DNA of 64,000 bases, from the NCBI RefSeq assembly GCF_001687325.1, contig NZ_LZRD01000020.1, positions 62,001 through 126,000 of the forward strand, written 5' to 3'. The position numbers were made by a program, and so were the translations under genes. Shown here in pieces: positions 33,230 to 42,031 of this stretch. Positions within the stretch are counted from its first letter, which is position 1. The number at the start of each line of letters is the position of its first letter. The notes beneath the pieces are model-generated. The model ran no database searches, was not told the DNA's origin, and saw only the letters and a program-made list of their open reading frames with translations. The DNA is from Streptomyces sp. PTY087I2 (GTDB taxonomy: Bacteria; Actinomycetota; Actinomycetes; Streptomycetales; Streptomycetaceae).

Positions 33230-33898
33230 CTAACGGGCCACCACGACGACGGTCTTGGCCGCCTTGTCCTGGAGCCCCTGCCGGTAGGGCTTGTCGGTGA
33301 ACATCAGCACGATGTTGATCAGCCACCACAGGCACGGGCAGCAGAGCAGCGCCGGGGCCCACAGCACGACCGCCCGCATCAGCGCCGCGCCGGTGTCGGG
33401 CACCCGCCCGTCGTTGAGCATCGCCACGCGCAGCTTCAGCAGCCGCTTGCCCAGCGTGCGGCCGTCCTTGTGGGTGAAGTAGGTGTCGTAGGCGACGTAG
33501 ACCACCAGGCCGATGATCGACCAGAGCAGCTGGTGCCCGCTGTACCCGCTGGCGACCGCGTCGCCGAACCCGTCGTCACCGTCCCCGTTGACGTCGACCG
33601 CGCCGCCCCAGGGCAGCGAGATCAGATACAGCGGGATCGAGATGATGAGGAAGTCGATGAGCCGCGCCAGGATCCGCTTGCCCGGCTCGGCGAGCGGCGG
33701 CATCCCGGCGAGCGGATCGGGCGCCCCGAACCCGCCGCCGCTGCCGTACGGATCGTTCGGCGGGGGCGGCGGCGGAGGGGGCGGCGGAGCACTGCCGTAC
33801 GGCTGACCGTCGGACGGCGGCGGGGGCTCCTGCGGCTTCTTGAGGAACGGATCGTCGTCCTCGGGCGGCTGGCCGGGCGTCGGCTGGTCGTTGCTCAT
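33230..33898 (-). CDS. RDD family membrane protein
   Basis: A 222-residue protein. The N-terminal 70 residues are Pro/Gly-rich with a run of ten prolines, followed by the RDD domain: GKRILARLIDFLIISIPLYL, a periplasmic loop, YVAYDTYFTHKDGRTLGKRL and C-terminal helices (VLWAPALLCCPCLWWLINIV). RDD proteins are poorly characterised; some are proposed cation/proton exchangers. It is followed upstream by a second RDD gene at 34070, on the same strand with a 171-bp gap, suggesting a duplicated pair. ATG 33898. Confidence 0.88.
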   Translation of the reverse strand: MSNDQPTPGQPPEDDDPFLKKPQEPPPPSDGQPYGSAPPPPPPPPPPNDPYGSGGGFGAPDPLAGMPPLAEPGKRILARLIDFLIISIPLYLISLPWGGAVDVNGDGDDGFGDAVASGYSGHQLLWSIIGLVVYVAYDTYFTHKDGRTLGKRLLKLRVAMLNDGRVPDTGAALMRAVVLWAPALLCCPCLWWLINIVLMFTDKPYRQGLQDKAAKTVVVVAR

Positions 33899-34069
33899 GG
33901 GGGCAGTGCATCCCGCACCACCGGGGCCCGCAACGGCTCAGGGGCGTTCGGGGGACACGGGGCGGCATACGAGTCTAGACCGGCATGTCGCCGTCCGCCC
34001 GGCCAGCTTTTCCGATAAGTGAGCGGCGGAACGCGGTTCGCCAGCCCCGCTCAGCCGGGCTCGGCCCGC

Positions 34070-35593
34070 TCAGCCGGCCACGAACGTACGGGCGGCCTTG
34101 TCGTGCCAGCACTGGCGCCACGGGCGGTCGAACAGGCACCAGAGGACGTTGACCACACCGAGGACGAGCAGCCCCAGCACGCCGTAGACGAGCCAGCGGC
34201 GCAGGGCCGCTCCCAGGGACGGGGTGTCATGGGACTCGATGTCCCGTACGTCGAGCCCGAAGAGCTTCTTGCCCAGCGTCCGGCCCCACTTGGCCGTCGG
34301 CAGGGCCTCCAGGAGGAAGCCGAGGAGCAGGAACGCGGCGAGCAGCGCCCCCAGCAGGGCCCCGGTGGTGGAGTCCAGCAGCCAGACGGTGACGGTCTCC
34401 CCCGTCTCCTTCGCCGCGGTGATCTTCCGGTCGATGTGGTCGAGCGCCCGCACCGACAGCGGGACGGCCACCGCCCCGACGACCGCGCCGAGCACGAGGT
34501 TGTCGACGAGCCGGGCGGCGAACCGCTTGCCGAGCCCGGCGGGGCGGGCGGAAGCCTGGTTGCGGGCGAGTTGCTGGAAGGGGTCGTCGACCGGCGGCTT
34601 CCACGGCACGACGGGCTGGTCCGCGCCCGCCGCCGGTCCCTGCTGCTGGTGGGGCAGCTGCTGCTGCGGTTCGGGCTGGGCGAGTCGGTGGACCTGCTGC
34701 GCCCAGGAGGCCGAGCCGCCGCCCGGACCGGGCGTCAGGGGCGTGTGCAGGGCCGCCGACGGCCCGGGGTCGGGGGACGGCGTGGTTACGGGGGTGGGGG
34801 CGGGAGCCGGGGCGGGCGCGGGAGCCGACGGCTGAGCCTGCGCCGAGAGGGCGTGGGGCGTCGGGGCCTGCGCGAGGCTGTTCTGCGCCGGGCTCACGTT
34901 CGGCGCCGTACTCACGTTCTGCGCCGGGCTCACGTTCTGCGGCCCCTGCGGCGTAACGGCGTTCGACGGGGCCGGACCGGGCGGTACGTCACCGGCCGCC
35001 GGGGCGCCGCCCCGTACCGCGTTCGACCGGGGTCCCACCGCGCGGATCGTGACCGTCCCGTCCGTCGGAGGACGTACCCCGGACTCCTCGGCGGGCCGGC
35101 CGCCGCCCTCCCGCATCCCCGGCAGCGCGCCGCCGGTCGGGTCCTGGGCCAGCGGCGCCCTCGGGTCGGCCGGCGGCGACGGGTGCCCGGGACCGGGGCC
35201 CGCGGGCTCCTGGGCCGGTCCGCCCCACTCGACCCGGCGGTCCCGTTCGCCGCCGAACCCGTTCTGGCGCGCGGCGTCCGCCTGCCAGACCGACGCGCCG
35301 TCAGCGGGCCCCGCGGCGGGTGCTCCGGAGCCGGGCGGGGCCCCCTCGCCGCCCTGGAGGCCCTCCTCCTCGTCGAAGAAGATCGGCCCGGTCTCCTCCA
35401 CCGGCGCACTCTGCGCACCGGCCGCCGGGGCGGGGGCGGTCGCGGCCGGTCCGGTCTGCCCGGGCGCGGGCCGGCTCGTACCGGGGACCCAGGAGGCGCC
35501 GTTCCAGTACCGGACGTAGCCGGGGATGGAGGGGTCGGGGTAGTAGCCCTCGCGGGGGCTTTCGTCACCGGGTGCCGGAGTTGGCGCGCTCAT
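34070..35593 (-). CDS. DUF2510-RDD fusion membrane protein
   Basis: A 507-residue protein. Near the N-terminus is a DUF2510 motif, YYPDPSIPGYVRYWNGASWV (about 16-35), a short Trp-rich module common in actinobacterial membrane proteins. It is followed by a roughly 300-residue disordered Pro/Ala/Gln-rich linker with NVSPAQNVST-like repeats. The C-terminal RDD domain begins GKRFAARLVDNLVLGAVVGA and has KWGRTLGKKLFGLDVRDIES. Function unknown. ATG 35593 begins MSAPTPAPGDESPREG. It pairs with the shorter RDD gene downstream. Confidence 0.88.
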   Translation of the reverse strand: MSAPTPAPGDESPREGYYPDPSIPGYVRYWNGASWVPGTSRPAPGQTGPAATAPAPAAGAQSAPVEETGPIFFDEEEGLQGGEGAPPGSGAPAAGPADGASVWQADAARQNGFGGERDRRVEWGGPAQEPAGPGPGHPSPPADPRAPLAQDPTGGALPGMREGGGRPAEESGVRPPTDGTVTIRAVGPRSNAVRGGAPAAGDVPPGPAPSNAVTPQGPQNVSPAQNVSTAPNVSPAQNSLAQAPTPHALSAQAQPSAPAPAPAPAPTPVTTPSPDPGPSAALHTPLTPGPGGGSASWAQQVHRLAQPEPQQQLPHQQQGPAAGADQPVVPWKPPVDDPFQQLARNQASARPAGLGKRFAARLVDNLVLGAVVGAVAVPLSVRALDHIDRKITAAKETGETVTVWLLDSTTGALLGALLAAFLLLGFLLEALPTAKWGRTLGKKLFGLDVRDIESHDTPSLGAALRRWLVYGVLGLLVLGVVNVLWCLFDRPWRQCWHDKAARTFVAG

Positions 35594-35875
35594 CAGCGGG
35601 TCCCGTATCTCTTCGAGGCCTCAGGCCGTCCCCGCCGGGCGGGCGGACGGCCTCAATACAAGGGTCCACATCTATCAGACAGCCGCCCGCCCCCGGGCCC
35701 GTCCACCTGTTTGGGCCCCCTTTCGAGACGGGTTGCGGGACGGGTTCGGGACGGCTTTCGGAACTGCCCGAAGTTTTTTCCCGAAGTCGCGTAATAGGTG
35801 GCGGGGAGGGCGCTCTCTCCTTGTGCGGGACGGTCACGGGACCGGCCCATGAGCACCGGAAGGTCGTGCATTTCG

Positions 35876-36358
35876 ATGATGAGCATCGTGGAACGTGAGC
35901 TGGAGCTGAAGCTGGTCCTGTCCCCCGAGCGGTCCATCCCGGTGCCCGCCCGGCTGACGTACCGCACGAACGACCCGTACGCCGTGCACATCGCCTTCCA
36001 CATCGGCTCCGAGTCGCCCGTGCACTGGACGTTCGCCCGGGAGCTGCTGGTGGAGGGCGTGTTCCGGCCGTGCGGGCACGGGGACGTGCGGATCTGGCCG
36101 ACGAAGGTCGCGGGCCGCAGCGTCATCTGCGTGGCCCTCACGTCCCCCGACGGCAACGCCCTGCTGGAGGTGCCGTCGGCCGCCGTGGCCGCCTGGGTGG
36201 AGCGGACCCTGCGGGTGGTTCCGCCGGGCACCGAGAGCGACCGGCTCGGGATGGACGAGGCGCTGGCGGAGCTGCTGGCCCCGCTGCCGGCCGACGACCT
36301 GTGGCTGAGCGACCCGTGGGCGGCGGACGAGTCGCCGTCCCAGGACGGTGAGGCGTGA
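35876..36358 (+). CDS. ssgG: SsgA-like sporulation and septation protein (SsgG-like)
   Basis: A 160-residue SALP-family protein, restricted to sporulating actinomycetes, that helps place and build sporulation septa. The aligned core reads LELKLVLSPERSIPVPARLT, NDPYAVHIAFHIG, VHWTFARELLVEGVFRPCGH and GDVRIWPTK, matching SsgB closely. ATG 35876 (or 35879) gives the standard family N-terminus; an ATG at 35849 would add nine residues. The SsgG name rests on position: near a GlcD-type oxidase and hpd, as I recall for SCO2924. A divergent RDD gene lies upstream. Confidence 0.82.
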   Translation: MMSIVERELELKLVLSPERSIPVPARLTYRTNDPYAVHIAFHIGSESPVHWTFARELLVEGVFRPCGHGDVRIWPTKVAGRSVICVALTSPDGNALLEVPSAAVAAWVERTLRVVPPGTESDRLGMDEALAELLAPLPADDLWLSDPWAADESPSQDGEA

Positions 36359-36380
36359 GGGCCTCCCCGAGAAGCGGGGA

Positions 36381-37748
36381 TCAGAAGAGCTTGCCGGGGT
36401 TGAGGAGACCGAGCGGGTCGAAGGCGGCCTTGATGGAACGCTGGAGTTCGACGCCGGTCTCCCCCAGTTCGCGGGCGAGCCACTCCTTCTTGAGGACCCC
36501 GACGCCGTGTTCGCCGGTGATGGTTCCGCCGAGTTCGAGACCGAGCGCCATGATGGCGTCGAAGGACTCGCGGGCCCGGCGGGACTCGTCGGGGTCCTGG
36601 GGGTCGAAGCAGACGACGGGGTGGGTGTTGCCGTCGCCCGCGTGGGCGCAGACGCCGATGGTGAGGTCGTACGCGTCGGCGATGGCCGCCGTGCCCGCGA
36701 GCATCGCGCCGAGCTGCGAGCGCGGTACGCAGACGTCGTCGATCATCGTGGCGGGTTTGACGGTCTCCAGGGCGGTGAGGGACATGCGGCGGGCCTGGAG
36801 GAGGAGTTCGGACTCGGCCGGGTCGTCGGCGGGGACCACCTCGGTGGCCCCGGCGGCGGTGCACAGCTCGCCGACGGCGGCGAGGTCGGCCGACGGGTCC
36901 GGGGTGTCGAAGGCGCAGAGGAGCAGCGCCTCGGTGGTCTCGGGCAGGCCCATGGAGGCCATCGCGTTGACGGCACGCACGGTCGTACGGTCCATCAGTT
37001 CGAGGAGTGACGGGGTGTGACCGCGCTCCATGATCCGGCACACGGCGTCACAGGCGGTGGCCGCCGAGGGGAACTCGGCGGCGAGGACGAGCTGCTGCGG
37101 CGGCTGCGGTTTGAGCGCGAGGACGGCCTTGACGACGATCCCGAGGCTGCCCTCGGAGCCGACGAAGAGCCGGGTCAGGTCGTACCCGGCGACGCCCTTG
37201 GCGGTGCGGCGGCCGGTGGTCAGGAGCCGCCCGTCGGCGAGGACGACCTCCAGGCCCAGCACGTATTCGGCGGTGACCCCGTACTTCACGCAGCACAGGC
37301 CGCCGGACGCGGTGCCGATGTTGCCGCCGATGGTGCACATCTCCCAGCTGGAGGGGTCCGGCGGGTAGTACAGACCGTGTTCGTTCACCGCGCGTGAGAG
37401 CACCGCGTTGACGACGCCCGGTTCGACGACGGCGATCCGGTCGACCGGGCTGATCTCCAGGATCCGGTCCATCTTCACCAGGGAGAGCACGATGCAGCCG
37501 TCCGAGGCGTTGGCCGCGCCGGACAGGCCGGTACGGGCGCCCTGCGGGACGACGGGGACGCGCAGCGCGGTGGCGGTGCGCATGACGTGCTGGACCTGCT
37601 CGACCGTGCGCGGGAGCACCACGACGGCCGGGGTGCCGGCCTCGCAGAAGCTCGCCATGTCGTGGGCGTAGGACGCGGTGACGTCCGGATCGGTGATCAG
37701 CGCCTCGGGAGGCAGTCCCGCGCGCAGCCGTTCGAGGAGATCGCTCAT
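36381..37748 (-). CDS. FAD-linked oxidase, glycolate oxidase GlcD family
   Basis: A 455-residue PCMH-type flavoprotein. The FAD-binding half has VVPQGARTGLSGAANASDGC and MCTIGGNIGTASGGLCCVKY. The C-terminal FAD-oxidase half has VCAHAGDGNTHPVV and the closing TITGEHGVGVLKKEWL and FDPLGLLNPGKLF. Relatives oxidise D-lactate, glycolate or 2-hydroxyglutarate; the substrate cannot be fixed. ATG 37748 follows no strong site but begins the family MSDLLERL. It is convergent with ssgG and divergent from the TPR gene. Confidence 0.9.
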   Translation of the reverse strand: MSDLLERLRAGLPPEALITDPDVTASYAHDMASFCEAGTPAVVVLPRTVEQVQHVMRTATALRVPVVPQGARTGLSGAANASDGCIVLSLVKMDRILEISPVDRIAVVEPGVVNAVLSRAVNEHGLYYPPDPSSWEMCTIGGNIGTASGGLCCVKYGVTAEYVLGLEVVLADGRLLTTGRRTAKGVAGYDLTRLFVGSEGSLGIVVKAVLALKPQPPQQLVLAAEFPSAATACDAVCRIMERGHTPSLLELMDRTTVRAVNAMASMGLPETTEALLLCAFDTPDPSADLAAVGELCTAAGATEVVPADDPAESELLLQARRMSLTALETVKPATMIDDVCVPRSQLGAMLAGTAAIADAYDLTIGVCAHAGDGNTHPVVCFDPQDPDESRRARESFDAIMALGLELGGTITGEHGVGVLKKEWLARELGETGVELQRSIKAAFDPLGLLNPGKLF

Positions 37749-37840
37749 GATCCAAGCGTGTCACCCGGGGCCAATGGTGTGAACCCGTGGGCGGGGGGCG
37801 ATCCCAAGGCGCGGTGTGCTCGTATGACTGACGCAGAGTG

Positions 37841-39514
37841 ATGGCCATGGATGTCATGCCGCAGCAGGACCCGGACTCCGGCCGGACGCCCGAGCCGTCC
37901 CCGCCGGACCCTTACGCGATGCCCGCCGAAGGCGCCACCGCGCTGCCCCCGCCGCCGCCCACCCTGCGGACGACGCTGCGCCGGGCCGCGGTCGGCGCGG
38001 TGGCCGCCGGGGTGCTGCTGGCCGGGGCGCTGGTGGCGGTGGACGACGGGGACGAGCGGCCGAAGGAGCCGGGCCCGGTCGAGCGGGCCGAGGCGGCGGC
38101 GACCGCGGGGTCCCCGGCCTCGCTCTCGGACCTCACCGCGCTGATCGGGGACCGGCAGAAGTGGGTGGAGTCGCACCCGAAGGACGCCCCGTCCCTGGCG
38201 ACGCTCGGTACGGCGTACGTGGAGTGGGCGCGGCGTTCGGCGGACACGGCGTACTACGCCCGGGCCGAAGAGGCCCTGAAGCGTTCGCTGGAGGCGCAGC
38301 CGGGCGAGCGCGGGAACGGGGAGGCGTGGGTGGGTCTGGCGGCCCTGGCCAACGCCCGGCACGACTTCCTCGCGGGGAAGCGGTGGGGCGAGACGGTGAA
38401 GAAGCAGCAGCCGAGTACCTGGAGCGTGTACCCGGTCCTCATCGACGCCTACACCGGGCTCGGCGACCGGAAGGCGGCGACCGCGGCGACGGAGAAGTTC
38501 GCCGAGCTGCGCAAGGGCGTTCCCGCGCTGGCCCGCACCGCCGACCTCTACCGGGGCAACGGCTGGCGCGAGGACGCGCTGGCCGCCGCCCGGGAGGCGG
38601 CGGACCGGGCGACGCAGCCCGCCGAGAAGGCCGAGGCGCTGCACCGGCTCGGCGAGCTGGCCTGGGAGCGGGGCGAGCCGGAGGAGGCGGTGGCGCAGTT
38701 CGACGCGGCGCTGCGCACGGACGCCGGTCAGCACGCCTCGCTGGCGGGCCGGGCCCGGGCCCTGGCGGCACTGGACCGCACCGACGAGGCGGTGGCCGCG
38801 TACCAGCGGGCGCTGGAACAGCTTCCGCGCCCGCAGTACGCGCTGGAGCTGGGCGAGCTGTACGCGTCGCTGGGGCTGGACGGGGACGCCCGCACCCAGT
38901 ACGCGAAGCTGCGGGAGATGGTGGCCGCGGCGAAGAAGGACGGGGTCGACGAGTCCCTGGTGCTGGCCCGGTTCGAGGCCGACCACGGGGACCCGGAGGC
39001 GGCGGTGGAGCTGCTGCGGGCCCAGTGGCGGGGGCAGCACCGCAGCGCGGCGGTGGCGGACGCGCTGGGCTGGGCGCTGCACCGGGCGGGCAAGTCGGAG
39101 GAGGGCCTGGAGTACGCGCAGCGGGCCGCCGACACGGGCGTGCGGAACGCCTCGTACGCGTACCACCTCGGCGCGATCCAGCGGGAGCTGGCGGACTACG
39201 GTCCGGCGCGCCGGAATCTGGAGCAGGCCGTGCGCACCAACCCGGCCTTCTCGCCGCTCGCCGCGCCGCTGGCGCGGGAGGCGCTGGACGCGCTGGGCGA
39301 GCCGCCGCCGGGCGGACCGGGCGATATGCAGCCGCCGCCTCCGCCGTCGGCCCCGGAGCCGAAGCCGGAACAGGAGCCGACGCGGGAGCCGAAGCCGGAG
39401 CAGGAGAAGAAGCCCGAGGCCCCGGCCCCGGCTCCGTCCCGTACGGCCGCCGAGACGTCCCCGTCGCCCACCGGGTCACCCTCCACAGCGCCCTCCGAGT
39501 CGAAGAGTCCGTGA
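37841..39514 (+). CDS. Membrane-anchored tetratricopeptide-repeat protein
   Basis: A 557-residue protein. A proline-rich cytoplasmic head precedes one transmembrane helix (AAVGAVAAGVLLAGALVAV, about 50-68), then about nine TPR-like helical pairs (for example YYARAEEALKRSLEAQPGE, AEALHRLGELAWERGEPEEA). The tail is Pro/Glu/Lys-rich (PEPKPEQEPTREPKPEQEKK). TPRs mediate protein assembly; the partner is unknown. Start is uncertain: GTG 37838, ATG 37841 or ATG 37847, all within ten bases and without a clear ribosome site. Confidence 0.82.
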   Translation: MAMDVMPQQDPDSGRTPEPSPPDPYAMPAEGATALPPPPPTLRTTLRRAAVGAVAAGVLLAGALVAVDDGDERPKEPGPVERAEAAATAGSPASLSDLTALIGDRQKWVESHPKDAPSLATLGTAYVEWARRSADTAYYARAEEALKRSLEAQPGERGNGEAWVGLAALANARHDFLAGKRWGETVKKQQPSTWSVYPVLIDAYTGLGDRKAATAATEKFAELRKGVPALARTADLYRGNGWREDALAAAREAADRATQPAEKAEALHRLGELAWERGEPEEAVAQFDAALRTDAGQHASLAGRARALAALDRTDEAVAAYQRALEQLPRPQYALELGELYASLGLDGDARTQYAKLREMVAAAKKDGVDESLVLARFEADHGDPEAAVELLRAQWRGQHRSAAVADALGWALHRAGKSEEGLEYAQRAADTGVRNASYAYHLGAIQRELADYGPARRNLEQAVRTNPAFSPLAAPLAREALDALGEPPPGGPGDMQPPPPPSAPEPKPEQEPTREPKPEQEKKPEAPAPAPSRTAAETSPSPTGSPSTAPSESKSP

Positions 39515-39533
39515 AGCGGAAGCCGTGAACGGC

Positions 39534-39580
39534 GAACGCCGCCGCGGTCCGGGGTACTGCCCCGGGCCGCGGCGGCGTTC
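39534..39580. terminator. Bidirectional terminator between TPR gene and hppD
   Basis: GAACGCCGCCGCGG pairs with CCGCGGCGGCGTTC, with an inner CCGGGG/CCCCGG pairing. It lies 19 bases after each of the convergent stops. Confidence 0.85.
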
Positions 39581-39598
39581 TGCCCCCGTCCGCGCAGG

Positions 39599-40744
39599 TC
39601 AGAGGTTGCCGCGCTTCTCCTGCTCGCGCTCGATCGCCTCGAACAGGGCCTTGAAGTTGCCCTTGCCGAAGCCCATGGAGCCGTGGCGCTCGATCATCTC
39701 GAAGAAGACGGTCGGGCGGTCCTGGACCGGCTTGGTGAAGATCTGGAGCAGGTAGCCGTCCTCGTCGCGGTCGACGAGGATCTTCAGCTCGCGCAGGGTC
39801 TCGACCGGCACCCGGGTCTCGCCGGCCCACTCGCCGAGGGTGTCGTAGTACGAGTCGGGGGTGTCCAGGAACTGCACACCGGCGGCGCGCATCGAGCGGA
39901 CCGTGGAGACGATGTCGTTGGTGGCGAGCGCGATGTGCTGGACGCCCGCGCCGCCGTAGAACTCCAGGTACTCGTCGATCTGCGACTTCTTCTTCGCGAT
40001 CGCCGGCTCGTTGATCGGGAACTTGACCTTGAGCGTGCCGTCGGCGACGACCTTCGACATGAGGGCGGAGTACTCGGTGGCGATGTCGTCGCCCACGAAC
40101 TCCTTCATGTTGGTGAAGCCCATGACCTCGTTGTAGAAGCCGACCCACTCGTTCATCCGGCCGAGCTCGACGTTGCCGACGCAGTGGTCGATGGCCTGGA
40201 AGGTCCGCTTGGCGGGCGGCTCGACGATCGGCTTGGCCGCGGCGAAGCCGGGGAGGTAGGGGCCGTCGTAGCCGGAGCGCTCCACCAGGGTGTGGCGGGT
40301 CTTGCCGTACGTGGCGATGGCGGCGAGGACGACCGTGCCGTGCTCGTCCTTGACCTCGTGCGGCTCGGTGATGCCGCGCGCGCCGTGCTCGACGGCGTAC
40401 GCGTACGCGGCCCGGGCGTCCGGGACCTCGATGGCGAGGTCGACGACACCGTCGCCGTGCGCGGCGACGTGGTCGGCGAGGAAGGTGCCCCACTCGGTGG
40501 AAGCCTTGATCACGGAGGTGAAGACGAAGCGGGCGGCGCCGTTGGTGAGGACGTAACTCGCGGTCTCGCGGCTGCCGTTCTCCGGTCCGGAGTAGGCCAC
40601 GAGTTTCATGCCGAAGGCGGTCGAGTAGTAGTGCGCGGCCTGCTTGGCGTTGCCCACGGCGAAGACGACCGCGTCCATTCCCTTGACCGGGAAGCGGTCG
40701 GCCTGCGCTGCGGTGTCGGGGCTGGTGTGCAGAGTCTCAGTCAT
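39599..40744 (-). CDS. hppD: 4-hydroxyphenylpyruvate dioxygenase
   Basis: Converts 4-hydroxyphenylpyruvate to homogentisate in tyrosine catabolism. The 381-residue protein has two VOC domains. The second carries the iron ligands (AIDHCVGNVELGRMNEWVGF with the first His, GGAGVQHIALATNDIV with the second, and VFFEMIERHG with the Glu) and ends FGKGNFKALFEAIEREQEKR. ATG 40744. It is divergent from an Lrp/AsnC regulator, which is a plausible controller; the 122-bp intergenic region includes the sequence TTGCGCAATAGTTCGCGCAA-like repeats on the minus strand. Confidence 0.96.
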   Translation of the reverse strand: MTETLHTSPDTAAQADRFPVKGMDAVVFAVGNAKQAAHYYSTAFGMKLVAYSGPENGSRETASYVLTNGAARFVFTSVIKASTEWGTFLADHVAAHGDGVVDLAIEVPDARAAYAYAVEHGARGITEPHEVKDEHGTVVLAAIATYGKTRHTLVERSGYDGPYLPGFAAAKPIVEPPAKRTFQAIDHCVGNVELGRMNEWVGFYNEVMGFTNMKEFVGDDIATEYSALMSKVVADGTLKVKFPINEPAIAKKKSQIDEYLEFYGGAGVQHIALATNDIVSTVRSMRAAGVQFLDTPDSYYDTLGEWAGETRVPVETLRELKILVDRDEDGYLLQIFTKPVQDRPTVFFEMIERHGSMGFGKGNFKALFEAIEREQEKRGNL

Positions 40745-40866
40745 GTTCGAAGACTCTCCCCGCATCGCAAGGTGCGCAATAGTTCGCGCAATCACTGGTC
40801 AATATGTGCAGTGGATGGCCATGATGGCCGGGCTATCTGTACAGGCTGACCATCGGAGGCGGGCCC

Positions 40867-41340
40867 ATGGCGATCGATCATCTGGACGGCCGGCTCATCG
40901 TGCTGCTCGCGCGTGAGCCGCGCATAGGCGTCCTCGAAGCATCCCGGCGGCTGGGGGTGGCGCGCGGGACCGTGCAGGCGCGACTGGACCGCCTTCAGTC
41001 GAATGGCGTCATCCGGGGGTTCGGCCCGGACGTGGACCCGGCGGCGCTCGGCTACCCGGTCACCGCGTTCGCCACGCTGGAGATCAAACAGGGCCAAGGG
41101 GCCGTCGTACGAGCGCATTTGGGCGGCGTACCGGAGGTGCTGGAGCTGCACACGACCACCGGCCACGGCGACATGCTGTGCCGGCTCGTCGCCCGTTCCA
41201 ACGCCGATCTTCAGCGGGTGATCGACCGGGTTGTCGGATTTGATGGCATTGTCCGGGCCTCCACGGCGATCGTCATGGAGAACCCGGTTCCGCTGCGGAT
41301 CATCCCGCTGGTGGAGCAGGCGGCCGAGGACACCGGCTGA
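40867..41340 (+). CDS. Lrp/AsnC family transcriptional regulator
   Basis: A 157-residue regulator. N-terminal winged helix: IDHLDGRLIVLLAREPRIGV, SRRLGVARGTVQARLDRLQS. The C-terminal RAM ligand domain shows GYPVTAFATLEIKQGQGAV and TTGHGDMLCRLVARSNADLQ. It is divergent from hppD; in S. coelicolor hpd is likewise next to an AsnC-type gene, so control by tyrosine or phenylalanine is likely. ATG 40867 follows CGGAGGCGGGCCC. The downstream osmolyte operon starts 43 bases later and could be a separate unit. Confidence 0.92.
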   Translation: MAIDHLDGRLIVLLAREPRIGVLEASRRLGVARGTVQARLDRLQSNGVIRGFGPDVDPAALGYPVTAFATLEIKQGQGAVVRAHLGGVPEVLELHTTTGHGDMLCRLVARSNADLQRVIDRVVGFDGIVRASTAIVMENPVPLRIIPLVEQAAEDTG

Positions 41341-41383
41341 GCCCTCGGGCTCGGCGACATCGACGGAGCCGAGGGAGTGCCGT

Positions 41384-42031
41384 GTGAGCTTCTGGGAGTA
41401 TCTGAACACCCGCCACCAGCAGCTCCTGACGGACGCGTTCCAGCACGTCAGCGCGGTCTTCCAGTGCATGGTCATCGCCACCCTGCTGGGTGTGGTCATC
41501 GGGGTGGTGAGCTACCGCAGCGGCTGGGGCGGTTCGCTGGCCATCACCTCCACGGCGACGATCCTGACCATTCCGTCCCTCGCCGCGATCGGTCTGCTGA
41601 TCCCGCTGGTCGGCCTGGGTGTCGCCCCGACCGTGATCACCCTGACGCTGTACGGGCTGCTGCCGATCGTCCGTAACTCGATCGTGGGGCTGCGGGGCGT
41701 CGATCCGTCGCTGGTCGACGCGGCGACGGGCATCGGGATGTCGCGCACGGCGCGGCTGCTCCGGGTGGAGCTGCCGCTCGCCTGGCCGCCGATCCTGACC
41801 GGGATCCGGGTCTCCACGCAGATGCTGATGGGCATCGCCGCCATCGCCGCGTACGCCTCCGGGCCCGGTCTCGGCAACGAGATCTTCCGGGGCATCGCCT
41901 CGCTGGGCAGCGCCAACGCGATCAACCAGGTTCTCGCGGGCACGCTCGGCATCGTCATCCTCGCCCTGCTCTTCGACGCCGCGTACGTCCTGCTGGGACG
42001 GCTGACCATCCCGAGGGGGATCCGTGCCTGA
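41384..42031 (+). CDS. Osmolyte ABC transporter permease (OpuCB/ProW type)
   Basis: A 215-residue permease with five to six helices and the BPD_transp_1 motif GIGMSRTARLLRVELPLAWP (EAA-type loop). It contains SLAAIGLLIPLVGLGVAPTV, and LLPIVRNSIVGLRGVDPSLV is typical of OpuC glycine betaine/carnitine/choline transporters. GTG 41384 follows GAGGGAGTGCCGT; the longer frame reads through the regulator end. First gene of a four-gene operon (permease, ATPase, permease, binding protein) with overlapping starts. Confidence 0.9.
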   Translation: MSFWEYLNTRHQQLLTDAFQHVSAVFQCMVIATLLGVVIGVVSYRSGWGGSLAITSTATILTIPSLAAIGLLIPLVGLGVAPTVITLTLYGLLPIVRNSIVGLRGVDPSLVDAATGIGMSRTARLLRVELPLAWPPILTGIRVSTQMLMGIAAIAAYASGPGLGNEIFRGIASLGSANAINQVLAGTLGIVILALLFDAAYVLLGRLTIPRGIRA

